The notes under the pieces were generated by a model. That model was not told where the DNA came from. It did not search any database and worked only from the letters and a program-made list of their open reading frames with translations. Positions 8,517-15,745 of a stretch of 35,399 nt of DNA are shown in pieces (position 1 is the first letter of the stretch; each line of letters begins with the position of its first letter). Both the position numbers and the translations under genes were made by a program. The DNA is taken from NCBI GenBank assembly GCA_021155855.1, contig JAJNAZ010000024.1, positions 1 to 35,399 on the forward strand, in the 5' to 3' direction. This DNA is from Solirubrobacterales bacterium (GTDB taxonomy: Bacteria; Actinomycetota; Thermoleophilia; Solirubrobacterales; 70-9).

Positions 8517-8557
8517 TGGACGCCGTCTCCGCCAAGGCCAACCGACCGGCGACCCGC

Positions 8558-8563
8558 TAACTT
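8558..8563 (+). promoter_or_regulatory. -10 box for the candidate small RNA after aspS
   Basis: TAACTT stands 6 nt before the first base of the terminal helix of the predicted RNA (8570). The same hexamer lies upstream of aroC (22692-22697). No -35 box recognised. Confidence 0.4.
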
Positions 8564-8569
8564 CTAGGA

Positions 8570-8728
8570 AGGCTCGAGCGTGTTCGCGAGCCGCTCCAAT
8601 TGTGAGCCAACACAATCGCCTTGGGAGTCAGCGTCCGGTAGCGCCCTGCGGGTAGCGCCGGCAAGACACCCACCTGTTCACTCAGGTTCTCAGGCAGAGC
8701 GGTAACGGCAGGCTGGGGCCTCTTTTCT
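8570..8728 (+). ncRNA. Candidate structured small RNA, family unassigned
   Basis: The 302-nt gap after aspS has no credible gene but can be folded by eye into a closed RNA. The ends pair (AGGCTC 8570-8575 with GGGCCT 8716-8721). Next is a 7-bp helix GCCGCTC 8590-8596 with GAGCGGT 8697-8703, enclosing three arms: hairpin ATTGTG/CACAAT (8599-8616, loop AGCCAA), an arm with GGG/CCC and CCGG/CCGG (8623-8671) that contains two copies of GGTAGCGCC, and hairpin ACCTG/CAGGT (8672-8687). A T-rich run CTCTTTTCTG follows, as at an intrinsic terminator. End pairing and about 160-nt size recall 6S RNA, and TGTTCGCGAGC resembles the 5' strand of E. coli 6S, but the three-arm interior does not fit. raiA-type RNA is another family to test. 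The rest of the gap (8729-8818) shows nothing beyond short hairpins. Confidence 0.5.
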
Positions 8729-8818
8729 GCGCCGCGCACGAGACGCCCCTGAACGACGTCAGCTCGTCCCAGGCCGTGGCGATCGCGCGGGACCTTCCCC
8801 GCCACCGAGAGTGGAGCG

Positions 8819-9217
8819 TCAGGCTCCGCCCCAGGGGTCGTCGACGAGGATTCCCCAGGTCCCGTCCGCGCGGCGGCGCATCACGTCGGCGCTGGTCCCG
8901 CTCATCTCGACCGCCGCGCCCGTCGGGTTGGTGCCCGCGAGTCGCCAGCGGTTGATGATCAGGGCGGTGTCGCCGGCCTCGTGGACCCGCTGCACCTCGC
9001 CCGTGATCGTCGGCTCGAGCGCGAACAAGGCCCGCAGCGCCTCGCCGATCCGCTCGCGTCCGCTGATCGCGTCCTGGTCGGGCGCCGGGCGGAACACGGC
9101 TCCGGGCAGATAGAGGGCGAGCGCGCCGCCGAGGTCGCCCGCGTTCAGGCACGCCGCAAACCGCGCCAGCGCCTCGACCGGAGTTGACGCTTGAGCCGTC
9201 GTCGAGTCAGTGGTCAT
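8819..9217 (-). CDS. NTF2-like/SnoaL-fold (SgcJ/EcaC-type) protein
   Basis: A 132-residue protein with the single-domain NTF2-like cone fold pattern: an N-terminal helix VEALARFAACLNAGDLGGALALYLPGAVF, the typical GRERIGEALRALFALEPTI block, and strands ending ADGTWGILVDDPWG. It resembles SgcJ/EcaC or ketosteroid-isomerase-like proteins, which bind small hydrophobic ligands or act as minor hydrolases/isomerases; no activity can be assigned. A good Shine-Dalgarno (AGAGGAG) precedes ATG 9217. It lies 38 nt downstream of marR on the same strand, so it is probably the regulated partner in a two-gene operon. Confidence 0.8.
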   Translation of the reverse strand: MTTDSTTAQASTPVEALARFAACLNAGDLGGALALYLPGAVFRPAPDQDAISGRERIGEALRALFALEPTITGEVQRVHEAGDTALIINRWRLAGTNPTGAAVEMSGTSADVMRRRADGTWGILVDDPWGGA

Positions 9218-9255
9218 TTCTCTTACTCCTCTCGGTCGTCCGGGTCGGCCCGGAT

Positions 9256-9711
9256 TCAGGCCTCGATCACGCTTCGCAGCCCGCGCTTCATCGTCTCGCT
9301 GGTTGTCCGTGTCAGGTGCTCCTCGATCCGCGAATCGAGGCCGGCGAGCACCTCCTCGGCCACCGGCCGGAAGAGGTGCGCCCGGGGGAGCAGGACCACG
9401 CGGCGGGCCCGGCGGTCGACGTCGTCGCGGTCGCGGCGCACGAGCGCGTCGCGCTCCATCTGCGCGACGAGCGTGGTCATCGTCTGCTTCGACAGTCGCG
9501 CCCGGCGCCCGAGCTCGCCCATCCGCAGCCCGTCCTGCTCGAACAGGGGCAAGAGCACCGAGCCGTACGAGGGCTGAACCTCGCCAAACCCTCGCTCGGC
9601 GAAGGCCGCGGCCAGGAGCTGGTTCCAGCGCGCGCTCGCCTTGGCGAGCAGAAAGCCGAGGTTGTCGGTGCTCGCGCGTGATCCGATCGATGTGGGGGCG
9701 CCGGAACTCAA
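9256..9711 (-). CDS. MarR-family transcriptional regulator
   Basis: A 151-residue winged-helix repressor. The DNA-recognition part is LRMGELGRRARLSKQTMTTLVAQMERDALVRRDRDDVDRRARRVVL (about 60-106), with the standard helix-turn-helix and the Arg-rich wing (DxRxRxV variant); flanking helices would form the dimer. MarR proteins typically repress their own operon and release DNA on binding phenolic or oxidant ligands. The start is TTG 9711, the only plausible initiator; a perfect-arm palindrome begins 2 nt upstream, which implies autoregulation. Downstream is the NTF2-like gene. Confidence 0.88.
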   Translation of the reverse strand: MSSGAPTSIGSRASTDNLGFLLAKASARWNQLLAAAFAERGFGEVQPSYGSVLLPLFEQDGLRMGELGRRARLSKQTMTTLVAQMERDALVRRDRDDVDRRARRVVLLPRAHLFRPVAEEVLAGLDSRIEEHLTRTTSETMKRGLRSVIEA

Positions 9712-9712
9712 A

Positions 9713-9732
9713 ATAGTCTGAGTTCAGACTAT
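9713..9732. promoter_or_regulatory. MarR operator palindrome
   Basis: ATAGTCTGA-GT-TCAGACTAT is a perfect inverted repeat with 9-bp arms around a 2-bp centre, AT-rich against a very GC-rich background. It abuts the TTG start of the MarR gene, and its arms contain TAGTCT, which fits the local -10 pattern, so bound protein would block transcription. It lies 41 nt upstream of the divergent mnmA -10 box and could also affect that gene. Confidence 0.8.
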
Positions 9733-9772
9733 ATCACTATCCCGGGCACGGATTCCCCGGCGCGAGCGCGAC

Positions 9773-9778
9773 TACCCT
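9773..9778 (+). promoter_or_regulatory. -10 box of leaderless promoter, mnmA
   Basis: TACCCT ends 6 nt before ATG 9785; no Shine-Dalgarno fits in that space. Confidence 0.45.
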
Positions 9779-9784
9779 GAGCGC

Positions 9785-11230
9785 ATGGACCACGAGGCCA
9801 TGGACCTGTATCTGCGCGACTCGAGCCGGCGCGGCGCGGCGCTGAGCGGCGGTTTCGACGGTGCCGCCGGGGGCGCACCGTGTGGCGACCTGGTGCGGCT
9901 CTCGGTGGTGCTCGAGCGTGGCCGGGTCGCCCGGGTGAGCTTCGACGCCGAGGGCTGCGCGACGGTCAACGCCGCCGCCGCCGCCGCCGCGGAGTTCGCC
10001 GACGGCGAGCCGGCGCTCGATCTCGCCCGGATCGGGCCCGACGAGATCGCCGCCGCGCTCGGGGGCATCGGGCCGCAGGGCCGCCATGCCGCCGAGCTGG
10101 CGGCCGACGCGCTTCACCGAGCCCTGGCGGCGGCGGCCGGATCCGAGACGGCCCTCGCCGCGCCGCCGGCAAGCTGGGAGCGGGTGCTGGTCGCGCTCAG
10201 CGGCGGCGTCGACTCCGCGGTGGCGGCGCTGCGCGAGCGCGAGCGTGGGGCGGAGGTGGTCGCCGTGACGCTGAAGCTGTGGGCCGACCGGCGCACCGAC
10301 GCGACCCGAAGCTGCTGCTCGCCGCTCGCCGTGCTCGGAGCCCGCGAGCTCGCGCACTCGCTCGGCATCGCCCACTTCACCCTCGACCTCGAGGCGGACT
10401 TCCGCGCCCGGGTCGTCGACGGCTTCGTCTCCGGCTACCGCGCGGGGCGGACCCCGAACCCGTGCGTGATCTGCAACGGCGAGCTGCGCATCGACGCGAT
10501 GCTGGCGCTCGCCGATCGGCTCGGGTGCTCCGCGCTCGCCACCGGCCATTACGCCCGCCTGGTCGACGACGGCGAGGGGTCGCTGCTGACCGCGGCCGCC
10601 GATCCGGCCAAGGACCAGACCTACATGCTCTCCGGCCTGCGCCCGGCATCGCTGGCGCGGCTGCGCTTCCCGCTCGCGGAGCTGACCAAGCCCGAGGTGC
10701 GTGCGCTCGCCGCCGACGCCGGCCTGCCGGTCGCCGCGAAGGCCGAGAGCCAGGACCTCTGCTTCCTCGCCGGTGAGGGCAAGCGCGGCTTTCTCGCCCG
10801 CAACGGCGGGCTCTCCGAGCGGCCCGGGCCGATCGTCGACCGCCGCGGCCGGCGCCTCGGCGAGCACCGCGGCCACCACGAGTTCACCGTCGGCCAGCGC
10901 CGCGGGATCGGCCTCGGCGGGCCTGAGCCGCTCTACGTGCTCGCCACCGACGCGCGCGCGAACGAGGTCATGGTCGGCACGCGCGAGGACCTCGCCCGGC
11001 GGCGGGTACGGGTTCGCGAGGCGACGCTGCACCGCCCCGGCGGGCGGGTCGACCGGGTGCGGCTGCGCTACCACGCGAAGCCGCTCGCCTGCGAGCTTCC
11101 CGGCGTCCCCGCCGGGCGCCACGACGAGCTCGAGCTCGAGCTCGCCGAGCCCGCCCACGGCGTCGCCCCGGGGCAGACGGCCTGCCTGATGTCGGGCGAC
11201 GTGGTGGTCGGCCGGGCGACGATCGCCTGA
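9785..11230 (+). CDS. mnmA: IscU-like scaffold domain fused to tRNA 2-thiouridylase MnmA
   Basis: A 481-residue two-domain protein; MnmA alone is about 360. Residues 1-118 match the IscU/NifU-N scaffold: GGAPCGD (Cys33, Asp35), FDAEGC (Cys58) and RHAAELAADALHRAL, where the third scaffold cysteine is Ala102 although the preceding His101 is kept. Residues 131-481 are MnmA: PP-loop SGGVDS (139-144), NPCVICN (Cys227, Cys230), ATGHYAR, KDQTYML, and SQDLC (Cys326), then the tRNA-binding and beta-barrel parts. MnmA adenylates and thiolates U34 of Lys, Glu and Gln tRNAs. The CxxC plus distal Cys pattern, instead of DxxC as in E. coli, is the form reported to bind a [4Fe-4S] cluster. In-cis cluster or sulfur delivery by the fused domain is my inference. 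A continuous frame with no internal start signal argues for a true fusion. Confidence 0.92.
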   Translation: MDHEAMDLYLRDSSRRGAALSGGFDGAAGGAPCGDLVRLSVVLERGRVARVSFDAEGCATVNAAAAAAAEFADGEPALDLARIGPDEIAAALGGIGPQGRHAAELAADALHRALAAAAGSETALAAPPASWERVLVALSGGVDSAVAALRERERGAEVVAVTLKLWADRRTDATRSCCSPLAVLGARELAHSLGIAHFTLDLEADFRARVVDGFVSGYRAGRTPNPCVICNGELRIDAMLALADRLGCSALATGHYARLVDDGEGSLLTAAADPAKDQTYMLSGLRPASLARLRFPLAELTKPEVRALAADAGLPVAAKAESQDLCFLAGEGKRGFLARNGGLSERPGPIVDRRGRRLGEHRGHHEFTVGQRRGIGLGGPEPLYVLATDARANEVMVGTREDLARRRVRVREATLHRPGGRVDRVRLRYHAKPLACELPGVPAGRHDELELELAEPAHGVAPGQTACLMSGDVVVGRATIA

Positions 11231-11246
11231 ACACCGATTGTGCGTT

Positions 11247-11318
11247 GAGACCGCAAACAAGCTGCCGAGGCGCACTCGCAGCGACCTCGGCCCGTATTTC
11301 GGGGTCAACTGTGGTCTC
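11247..11318 (+). other. Nested inverted repeats between mnmA and alaS
   Basis: The 121-nt gap contains an inner 7-bp repeat GCCGAGG/CCTCGGC (11264-11270, 11285-11291) inside an outer repeat GAGACC/GGTCTC (11247-11252, 11313-11318). It may be a terminator for mnmA or a folded element; no U-run follows, and the alaS -10 box lies downstream of it, so it is probably not part of the alaS mRNA if that mRNA is leaderless. Confidence 0.4.
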
Positions 11319-11336
11319 GGTGGGCATCTCGGCGCC

Positions 11337-11342
11337 TAGACT
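11337..11342 (+). promoter_or_regulatory. -10 box of leaderless promoter, alaS
   Basis: TAGACT ends 9 nt before ATG 11352; the intervening bases (CAGGCCGGG) lack a convincing Shine-Dalgarno. Confidence 0.5.
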
Positions 11343-11351
11343 CAGGCCGGG

Positions 11352-13994
11352 ATGAGACCGGACGAGATCCGCGAGACGTTCCTGTCGTACTTCGAGCGGC
11401 GCGGGCACCTGCGCCTGCCCTCGGCGTCGCTGGTGCCGGCGCCCGACGACACCTCGACCCTGCTCACGGTCGCCGGCATGCAGCCGCTGAAGCCCTACTT
11501 CGAGGGCCGCGAGGAGCCACCGAAGCGGCGCCTGACCTCACCGCAGCGCTCGTTCCGGACGGTCGACATCGAGGTGGTCGGCTCGACCAAGCGCCATCTG
11601 ACCTTCTTCGAGATGCTCGGCAACTTCAGCATCGGCGACTACTTCAAGGCCGAATCGATGGCCTACGGCTGGGAGCTCTCGCTCGAGGGCTTCGACTTTG
11701 ACCCGGACCGGATCTGGGTGACCGTGTTCGCGGGCGACGAGGAGCTCGGTCTCGGGCCCGACACCGAGTCGATCGAGATCTGGCGCGAGATCGGGGTCCC
11801 CGAGCAGCGGATCGTGCGCCTGCCGCGGGCGGAGAACTTCTGGCAGGGCGGCGAGACCGGCCCCTGCGGACCGTGCTCGGAGATGTACATCGATCGCGGG
11901 CCGCAGTTCGGCTCCGACGACCTGCGTCCTGGCGACGACACCGATCGATACCTCGAATACTGGAACCACGTGTTCATGACCTATGAGCTGCACGAGGACG
12001 GCTCGCTCACCGACCTGCCGCAGAAGAACATCGACACCGGGCTCGGCCTCGAGCGCATGGCGGTAATCCAGCAGGGCGTCGACTCGGTCTTCGACACCGA
12101 CGCCCTCTCGCCGCTGATCGCGCTCGCAGAACAGCTCTCGGGGTCGAAGTACAACTCCGATCCGAAGGTGACCCGGGCGATGCGGATCATCGCCGACCAC
12201 TCGCGCGGCACCGTCAACCTGATCGCCGACGGGGTCGTGCCCTCGAACGAGGACCGCGGCTACGTGCTGCGGCGGATCATGCGACGGGCGATCCAGCAGG
12301 GCCGGGTGCTCGGGCTCGAGCCGCCCTACTTCGGCCGCTTCGCCGAGCGCGCGATCGAGCTGATGGCGGATGCCTACCCGCACCTCGCCGCCGAGTACGG
12401 ATCGATCCTGCGCTGGGTCGGCGACGAGGAGCAGAGTTTCGGCCGCACGCTCGACCGCGGCACCGAGCTGCTCAAGCGCCTCGTCGCCGAGGCCAAGTCG
12501 AAAAACACCTCGTGGATCGACGCGGAGGACGCCTTCCGCCTCCACGACACCTACGGCTTCCCCTACGACCTGACCAAGGAGCTGCTCGCCGGCGAGGGCC
12601 TCTCGGTCGACGACGAGGGCTTCGAGGCGCTGATGGAGCAGCAGCGCACGCGCGCTCGGGCCGACTCGGGCGCCCCGGCCGCCGATCGTCACGAGGCGGT
12701 GATCTCGTTCGTCAACGCGAGCCCGCCGACGCGCTTCGTCGGTTACGAGGAGCTCAGCGCGCAGACCAGCGTCGCCGCGGCCGAGCCGCTGGGCGACGAC
12801 GGCGCGCTGCTGGTCAAGCTCGAGGAGAGCCCCTTCTACCCCGAGGGCGGCGGCCAGGTCGCCGACTCGGGGGTCGTGCGGTGGGATGGGGGAGGGACCG
12901 CCGTCGACGACGTCTACCGGGTCGGCGATGACCAGGCCCTCCGCCTCGCCTCCGCCGAGCAACGAGCGACCAGTGACGGCCACCTGGCCCCGGGATCCCG
13001 CGTGATCGCCAGCGTCGATCACACCACCCGCCACGCCACCATGCGCAACCACACCGCCACCCACCTGCTGCACGCGGCGCTGCGCGAGCGGCTCGGGACT
13101 CACGTTCGGCAGGCGGGCTCGGCGGTGCGGCCCGACAAGCTGCGCTTCGACTTCACCCACGGGGCGCCGCTGAGCCGCGAGGAGGTGCGCGCGATCGAGG
13201 ACCGGGTCAACAATTGGGTCAAGGCGAGCAGGCCGGTGCGGGCGCTGGAGATGGAGCGTGCCGAAGCCGAGGCGCTCGGGGCGATGGCGCTGTTCGGCGA
13301 GAAGTACGGCGACTGGGTGCGGGTGATCGAGGTCGACGATGTCTCGCGTGAGCTCTGCGGCGGCACCCACGTCGCCAACACCGCCGAGATCGGCATCGTG
13401 GCGATCGTCTCGGAGGGGTCAAGCGCCGCCAACGTGCGCCGGCTCGAGGCGCTCAGCGGGCCGGCGGCGATCGATTGGTACCGCGGGCGCAGCGACGAGC
13501 TGAGCGAGGCCGGAGCGCTGCTCGGCTCGCCGCGCGACGCCCTTGCGGCCGCGGCGCGCGCCGCCGAGCGCCTGGCCGAGCTCGAGCGCCGGATCGAGGA
13601 GCTGCGGCGCGATGAGGCCGGTGCCGAGGCCAAGCGGCTCGGCGAGCAGGGCGAGGAGATCGCCGGCGTTCGGGTGATCGTCAGCGAGGGCCAGGGCGCC
13701 AACCAGCGCGAGCTGCTCGACCTCGCCGACCGGATCAAGCAGCGCGCCGGCGACGCGGCGGTGGTGCTCGGCGGCACCGACGACGGCAAGGTCGCGCTGG
13801 TCGCGAGCTTCACCCGGAGCGCCGTCGAGCGCGGACTGTCGGCGGCCGAGGTGATCCGCGAGGCGGCCGGCGTCGTCGGCGGCGGGGGCGGTGGGCGCGA
13901 CGATGTCGCTCAGGCCGGAGGCCGCGACCCGCAGCGCCTCGGCGAGGCGCTCGAGACGGCGCGAGCTGCGATCCGCCGCGGCCTTTCCTCGTAA
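11352..13994 (+). CDS. alaS: Alanyl-tRNA synthetase
   Basis: An 880-residue class II synthetase of full bacterial length. The N-terminal catalytic domain starts IRETFLSYFERRGH and includes FFEMLGNFSIGDYFK, the tRNA-recognition domain follows, then the editing domain with HTATHLLHAAL (zinc-binding His residues, about 573) and CGGTHVANTAEIG (about 675), and a C-terminal DHHA1/C-Ala domain ending in GGGGGGRDDVAQAGGRDPQ. It charges tRNA-Ala and clears Ser/Gly mischarging. All key motifs appear intact. The ruvX -10 box overlaps its stop codon. Confidence 0.97.
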   Translation: MRPDEIRETFLSYFERRGHLRLPSASLVPAPDDTSTLLTVAGMQPLKPYFEGREEPPKRRLTSPQRSFRTVDIEVVGSTKRHLTFFEMLGNFSIGDYFKAESMAYGWELSLEGFDFDPDRIWVTVFAGDEELGLGPDTESIEIWREIGVPEQRIVRLPRAENFWQGGETGPCGPCSEMYIDRGPQFGSDDLRPGDDTDRYLEYWNHVFMTYELHEDGSLTDLPQKNIDTGLGLERMAVIQQGVDSVFDTDALSPLIALAEQLSGSKYNSDPKVTRAMRIIADHSRGTVNLIADGVVPSNEDRGYVLRRIMRRAIQQGRVLGLEPPYFGRFAERAIELMADAYPHLAAEYGSILRWVGDEEQSFGRTLDRGTELLKRLVAEAKSKNTSWIDAEDAFRLHDTYGFPYDLTKELLAGEGLSVDDEGFEALMEQQRTRARADSGAPAADRHEAVISFVNASPPTRFVGYEELSAQTSVAAAEPLGDDGALLVKLEESPFYPEGGGQVADSGVVRWDGGGTAVDDVYRVGDDQALRLASAEQRATSDGHLAPGSRVIASVDHTTRHATMRNHTATHLLHAALRERLGTHVRQAGSAVRPDKLRFDFTHGAPLSREEVRAIEDRVNNWVKASRPVRALEMERAEAEALGAMALFGEKYGDWVRVIEVDDVSRELCGGTHVANTAEIGIVAIVSEGSSAANVRRLEALSGPAAIDWYRGRSDELSEAGALLGSPRDALAAAARAAERLAELERRIEELRRDEAGAEAKRLGEQGEEIAGVRVIVSEGQGANQRELLDLADRIKQRAGDAAVVLGGTDDGKVALVASFTRSAVERGLSAAEVIREAAGVVGGGGGGRDDVAQAGGRDPQRLGEALETARAAIRRGLSS

Positions 13995-13997
13995 TCT
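13992..13997 (+). promoter_or_regulatory. -10 box for ruvX overlapping the alaS stop codon
   Basis: TAATCT includes the alaS TAA stop and ends 7 nt before ATG 14005, so ruvX-mltG may have their own promoter as well as read-through from alaS. Confidence 0.45.
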
Positions 13998-14004
13998 GCC
14001 CCGG

Positions 14005-14421
14005 ATGCGCATCCTCGCGATCGACCACGGAGACGCCCGCGCCGGCACCGCCGTCTGCGACCCGAGCGAGACCATCGTCCGACCCCTCGGGGTCGTCGAG
14101 CCGCCCGATCCGCGGGCGGTGGCGCGGGTCGCCGCAGACGAGGGCGCGGAGCTGATCGTTGTCGGCCTGCCGGTCTCGCTCGACGGCGCCGAGCGCGCCC
14201 AGGCGGCCGCGGCGCGCGCGTTCGCCGACGAGCTGGCGGAGTTGGCCGCGGTGCGGGTGGAGACCTACGACGAGCGGCTGACCACGAGGATGGCGGCCGA
14301 GACCGCCCGCGGCGGGGCGAGCGCCCCCGCCGACGCGCTCGCGGCCTCCCATCTGCTCGAGTCCTATCTGCGCGCCCGCGATGTCGCCGACCCCGGGCGC
14401 GGAGCGGGGGAGGCCGCGTGA
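14005..14421 (+). CDS. ruvX: RuvX/YqgF-type Holliday junction resolvase-like protein
   Basis: A 138-residue RNase-H-fold protein with the YqgF signatures: ILAIDHGDARAGTAVCDP (catalytic Asp at about 6), ELIVVGLPVSLDGAE, and VETYDERLTT (Glu of the active site). The family processes the 5' end of 16S rRNA precursor and has been linked to recombination intermediates. ATG 14005 is chosen because the protein then begins exactly at the first RNase-H strand, 10 nt after alaS; a longer in-frame start at 13891 would lie inside alaS. It overlaps mltG by 1-4 nt, so translation is coupled. The alaS-ruvX-mltG-aroE order is common in Gram-positive lineages. Confidence 0.92.
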   Translation: MRILAIDHGDARAGTAVCDPSETIVRPLGVVEPPDPRAVARVAADEGAELIVVGLPVSLDGAERAQAAAARAFADELAELAAVRVETYDERLTTRMAAETARGGASAPADALAASHLLESYLRARDVADPGRGAGEAA

Positions 14422-15644
14422 TGTCGGGCGACGACTGGAACTGGCACGACCCGTTCGTCGAGGACCAGGAGGGCCTCGAGCGCGAGCGCCGCCGCGCCGA
14501 GCGCGAGGCGCGCCGCCGCGAGCGCCAGGGCCTGCTCGCGGAAAAGGTCCGCGAGCAGGGCGAGCGACCCGAGACAGCCCAGGTCGCGAGCGCAGCGCCG
14601 CGGCGCACCCCCGAGCGACCGCAGCGAGCAGCCCAGCGGGCGCCGCAAGCCGCCGAGGGACCGCAGCGATCAGCCCGGCAACCGCCGCACCCGATCCCGC
14701 CCCGCGCCGGCGACGGCAACGGCGGATCGCCGCCGGGTCCCACGGCGCCGCCCCGTTCGGCCGGCGGTGGCGACGAGGTCCCGCGTGAGGCGCTGTTTGC
14801 TCGCCGGGCGCTCGGTCTGTTGGCGGTGGCCGTGGTCGTCGTACTTCTCTATTTCGTCGGCAAGGAGGTCAAGGACCTGTTCGGCGACGACCCACAGCCG
14901 GTAGCGCAGGAGCCACAACCGTCGAAGGTGAGCGAGGTCGTCGTTCCCGAGGGGCTCGATCGCCGCCAGATCGCCGAGCTCGCCGACGAGGCGGGCCTGA
15001 CCGGCAGCTACGCCGACGCCAGCAACGAGTTCGAGGGCTTCAACCCCGGCAAGTACGGAGCGGACGGGAGCTCGAACCTCGAGGGCTTTCTCTTCCCCGC
15101 CACGTATGAGTTGCCGAAGAAGGCAACTTCCAGGGACCTGGTCGAGCGCCAGCTAGCCGCCTTCGAGGACAACATCGCCGAAGTGGATCTCTCCTACGCG
15201 AAATCGAAGAACCTCAATGTCTACGACGTGCTCAAGATCGCCTCGATGATCGAGCGGGAGATCCAGGTCGCCGACGAGCGCCGGCTGGCGGCGGCCGTGA
15301 TCTACAACCGGCTTGCCGCCGACGACACGCTCGGGATCGACGCGACGATCCGCTACGAGGATCGCAACTACGACGAGCCGCTGACCGAGAGCCGCCTCGC
15401 CGAGGACACCCCGTACAACACGCGGATCAACCCCGGCCTGCCGCCGACTCCGATCGGCAACCCCGGCCTCGCCTCGATCGAGGCGGCGGCGAAGCCGGCG
15501 CGCAGCGACGCCTATTACTTCGTCGTCAAGCCGGGGACCTGCGGCGAGCACGCGTTCGTCGAGACCGAGCAGGAGTTCGCCCGCGCCGAGGCCAAGTACC
15601 AGCAGGCGCTCGAGGCCGAGGGCGGCTCGCCGACCGATTGCTGA
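14418..15644 (+). CDS. mltG: Endolytic murein transglycosylase MltG (YceG-like)
   Basis: A 408-residue membrane protein with a long cytoplasmic arm (about 1-125) rich in Arg/Glu then Pro/Gln/Arg, one membrane helix (LGLLAVAVVVVLLYFVG, about 133-149), and an extracellular YceG domain. The active-site region is KIASMIEREIQ (catalytic Glu in the IERE block, about 278), followed by AAVIYNRL, YNTRINPGLPPTPIGNPG and YYFVVKPG. MltG cuts nascent glycan strands and sets their length. The start is GTG 14418 or ATG 14421, overlapping the ruvX stop. The arm contains an imperfect 42-nt DNA repeat (14611-14652 and 14653-14690), and such arms vary greatly among actinobacteria. Confidence 0.93.
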   Translation: MMSGDDWNWHDPFVEDQEGLERERRRAEREARRRERQGLLAEKVREQGERPETAQVASAAPRRTPERPQRAAQRAPQAAEGPQRSARQPPHPIPPRAGDGNGGSPPGPTAPPRSAGGGDEVPREALFARRALGLLAVAVVVVLLYFVGKEVKDLFGDDPQPVAQEPQPSKVSEVVVPEGLDRRQIAELADEAGLTGSYADASNEFEGFNPGKYGADGSSNLEGFLFPATYELPKKATSRDLVERQLAAFEDNIAEVDLSYAKSKNLNVYDVLKIASMIEREIQVADERRLAAAVIYNRLAADDTLGIDATIRYEDRNYDEPLTESRLAEDTPYNTRINPGLPPTPIGNPGLASIEAAAKPARSDAYYFVVKPGTCGEHAFVETEQEFARAEAKYQQALEAEGGSPTDC

Positions 15645-15654
15645 GACCCGCCAA

Positions 15655-15707
15655 GCGTCGAGTCGTACGGTGACCGTCTCAGGGACCGCGAACGTACGAC
15701 TCGGCGC
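15655..15707 (+). terminator. 15-bp stem between mltG and aroE (terminator-like)
   Basis: GCGTCGAGTCGTACG (15655-15669) pairs with CGTACGACTCGGCGC (15693-15707): 15 bp, 11 of them uninterrupted Watson-Crick, with one G-U in RNA and a 23-nt loop. It begins 10 nt after the mltG stop. No U-run follows, so it may be a non-canonical terminator, an mRNA 3'-end stabiliser, or a DNA palindrome bound by a regulator of aroE. Confidence 0.55.
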
Positions 15708-15732
15708 CTGGGCCCGAGCGGCGCGCTCGCTC

Positions 15733-15738
15733 TAGCAT
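15733..15738 (+). promoter_or_regulatory. -10 box of leaderless promoter, aroE
   Basis: TAGCAT ends 7 nt before ATG 15746, downstream of the strong stem-loop, consistent with a separate aroE transcript. Confidence 0.5.
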
Positions 15739-15745
15739 CGCGCTG

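Noticed and set aside
8570-8728. Firm 6S RNA assignment
   Set aside because: Size and paired ends fit, but 6S is a long irregular hairpin with a central bubble, while this sequence prefers a three-arm junction; kept as unassigned.
8557-8805. 82-codon minus-strand frame in the aspS-NTF2 gap
   Set aside because: No Shine-Dalgarno or -10 box, no domain, and it lies across the predicted RNA helices, which better explain the sequence.
11538-13370. 610-codon minus-strand frame inside alaS
   Set aside because: Shadow of alaS; composition typical of a GC-skewed antisense frame, no recognisable motif.
13891-14004. N-terminal extension of ruvX from 13891
   Set aside because: It lies inside alaS and is not part of the RNase-H fold; ATG 14005 has a -10 box at the expected distance.
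15645-15745. Amino-acid-responsive leader or T-box upstream of aroE
   Set aside because: No T-box specifier/antiterminator blocks and no leader peptide; only the strong inverted repeat is supported.
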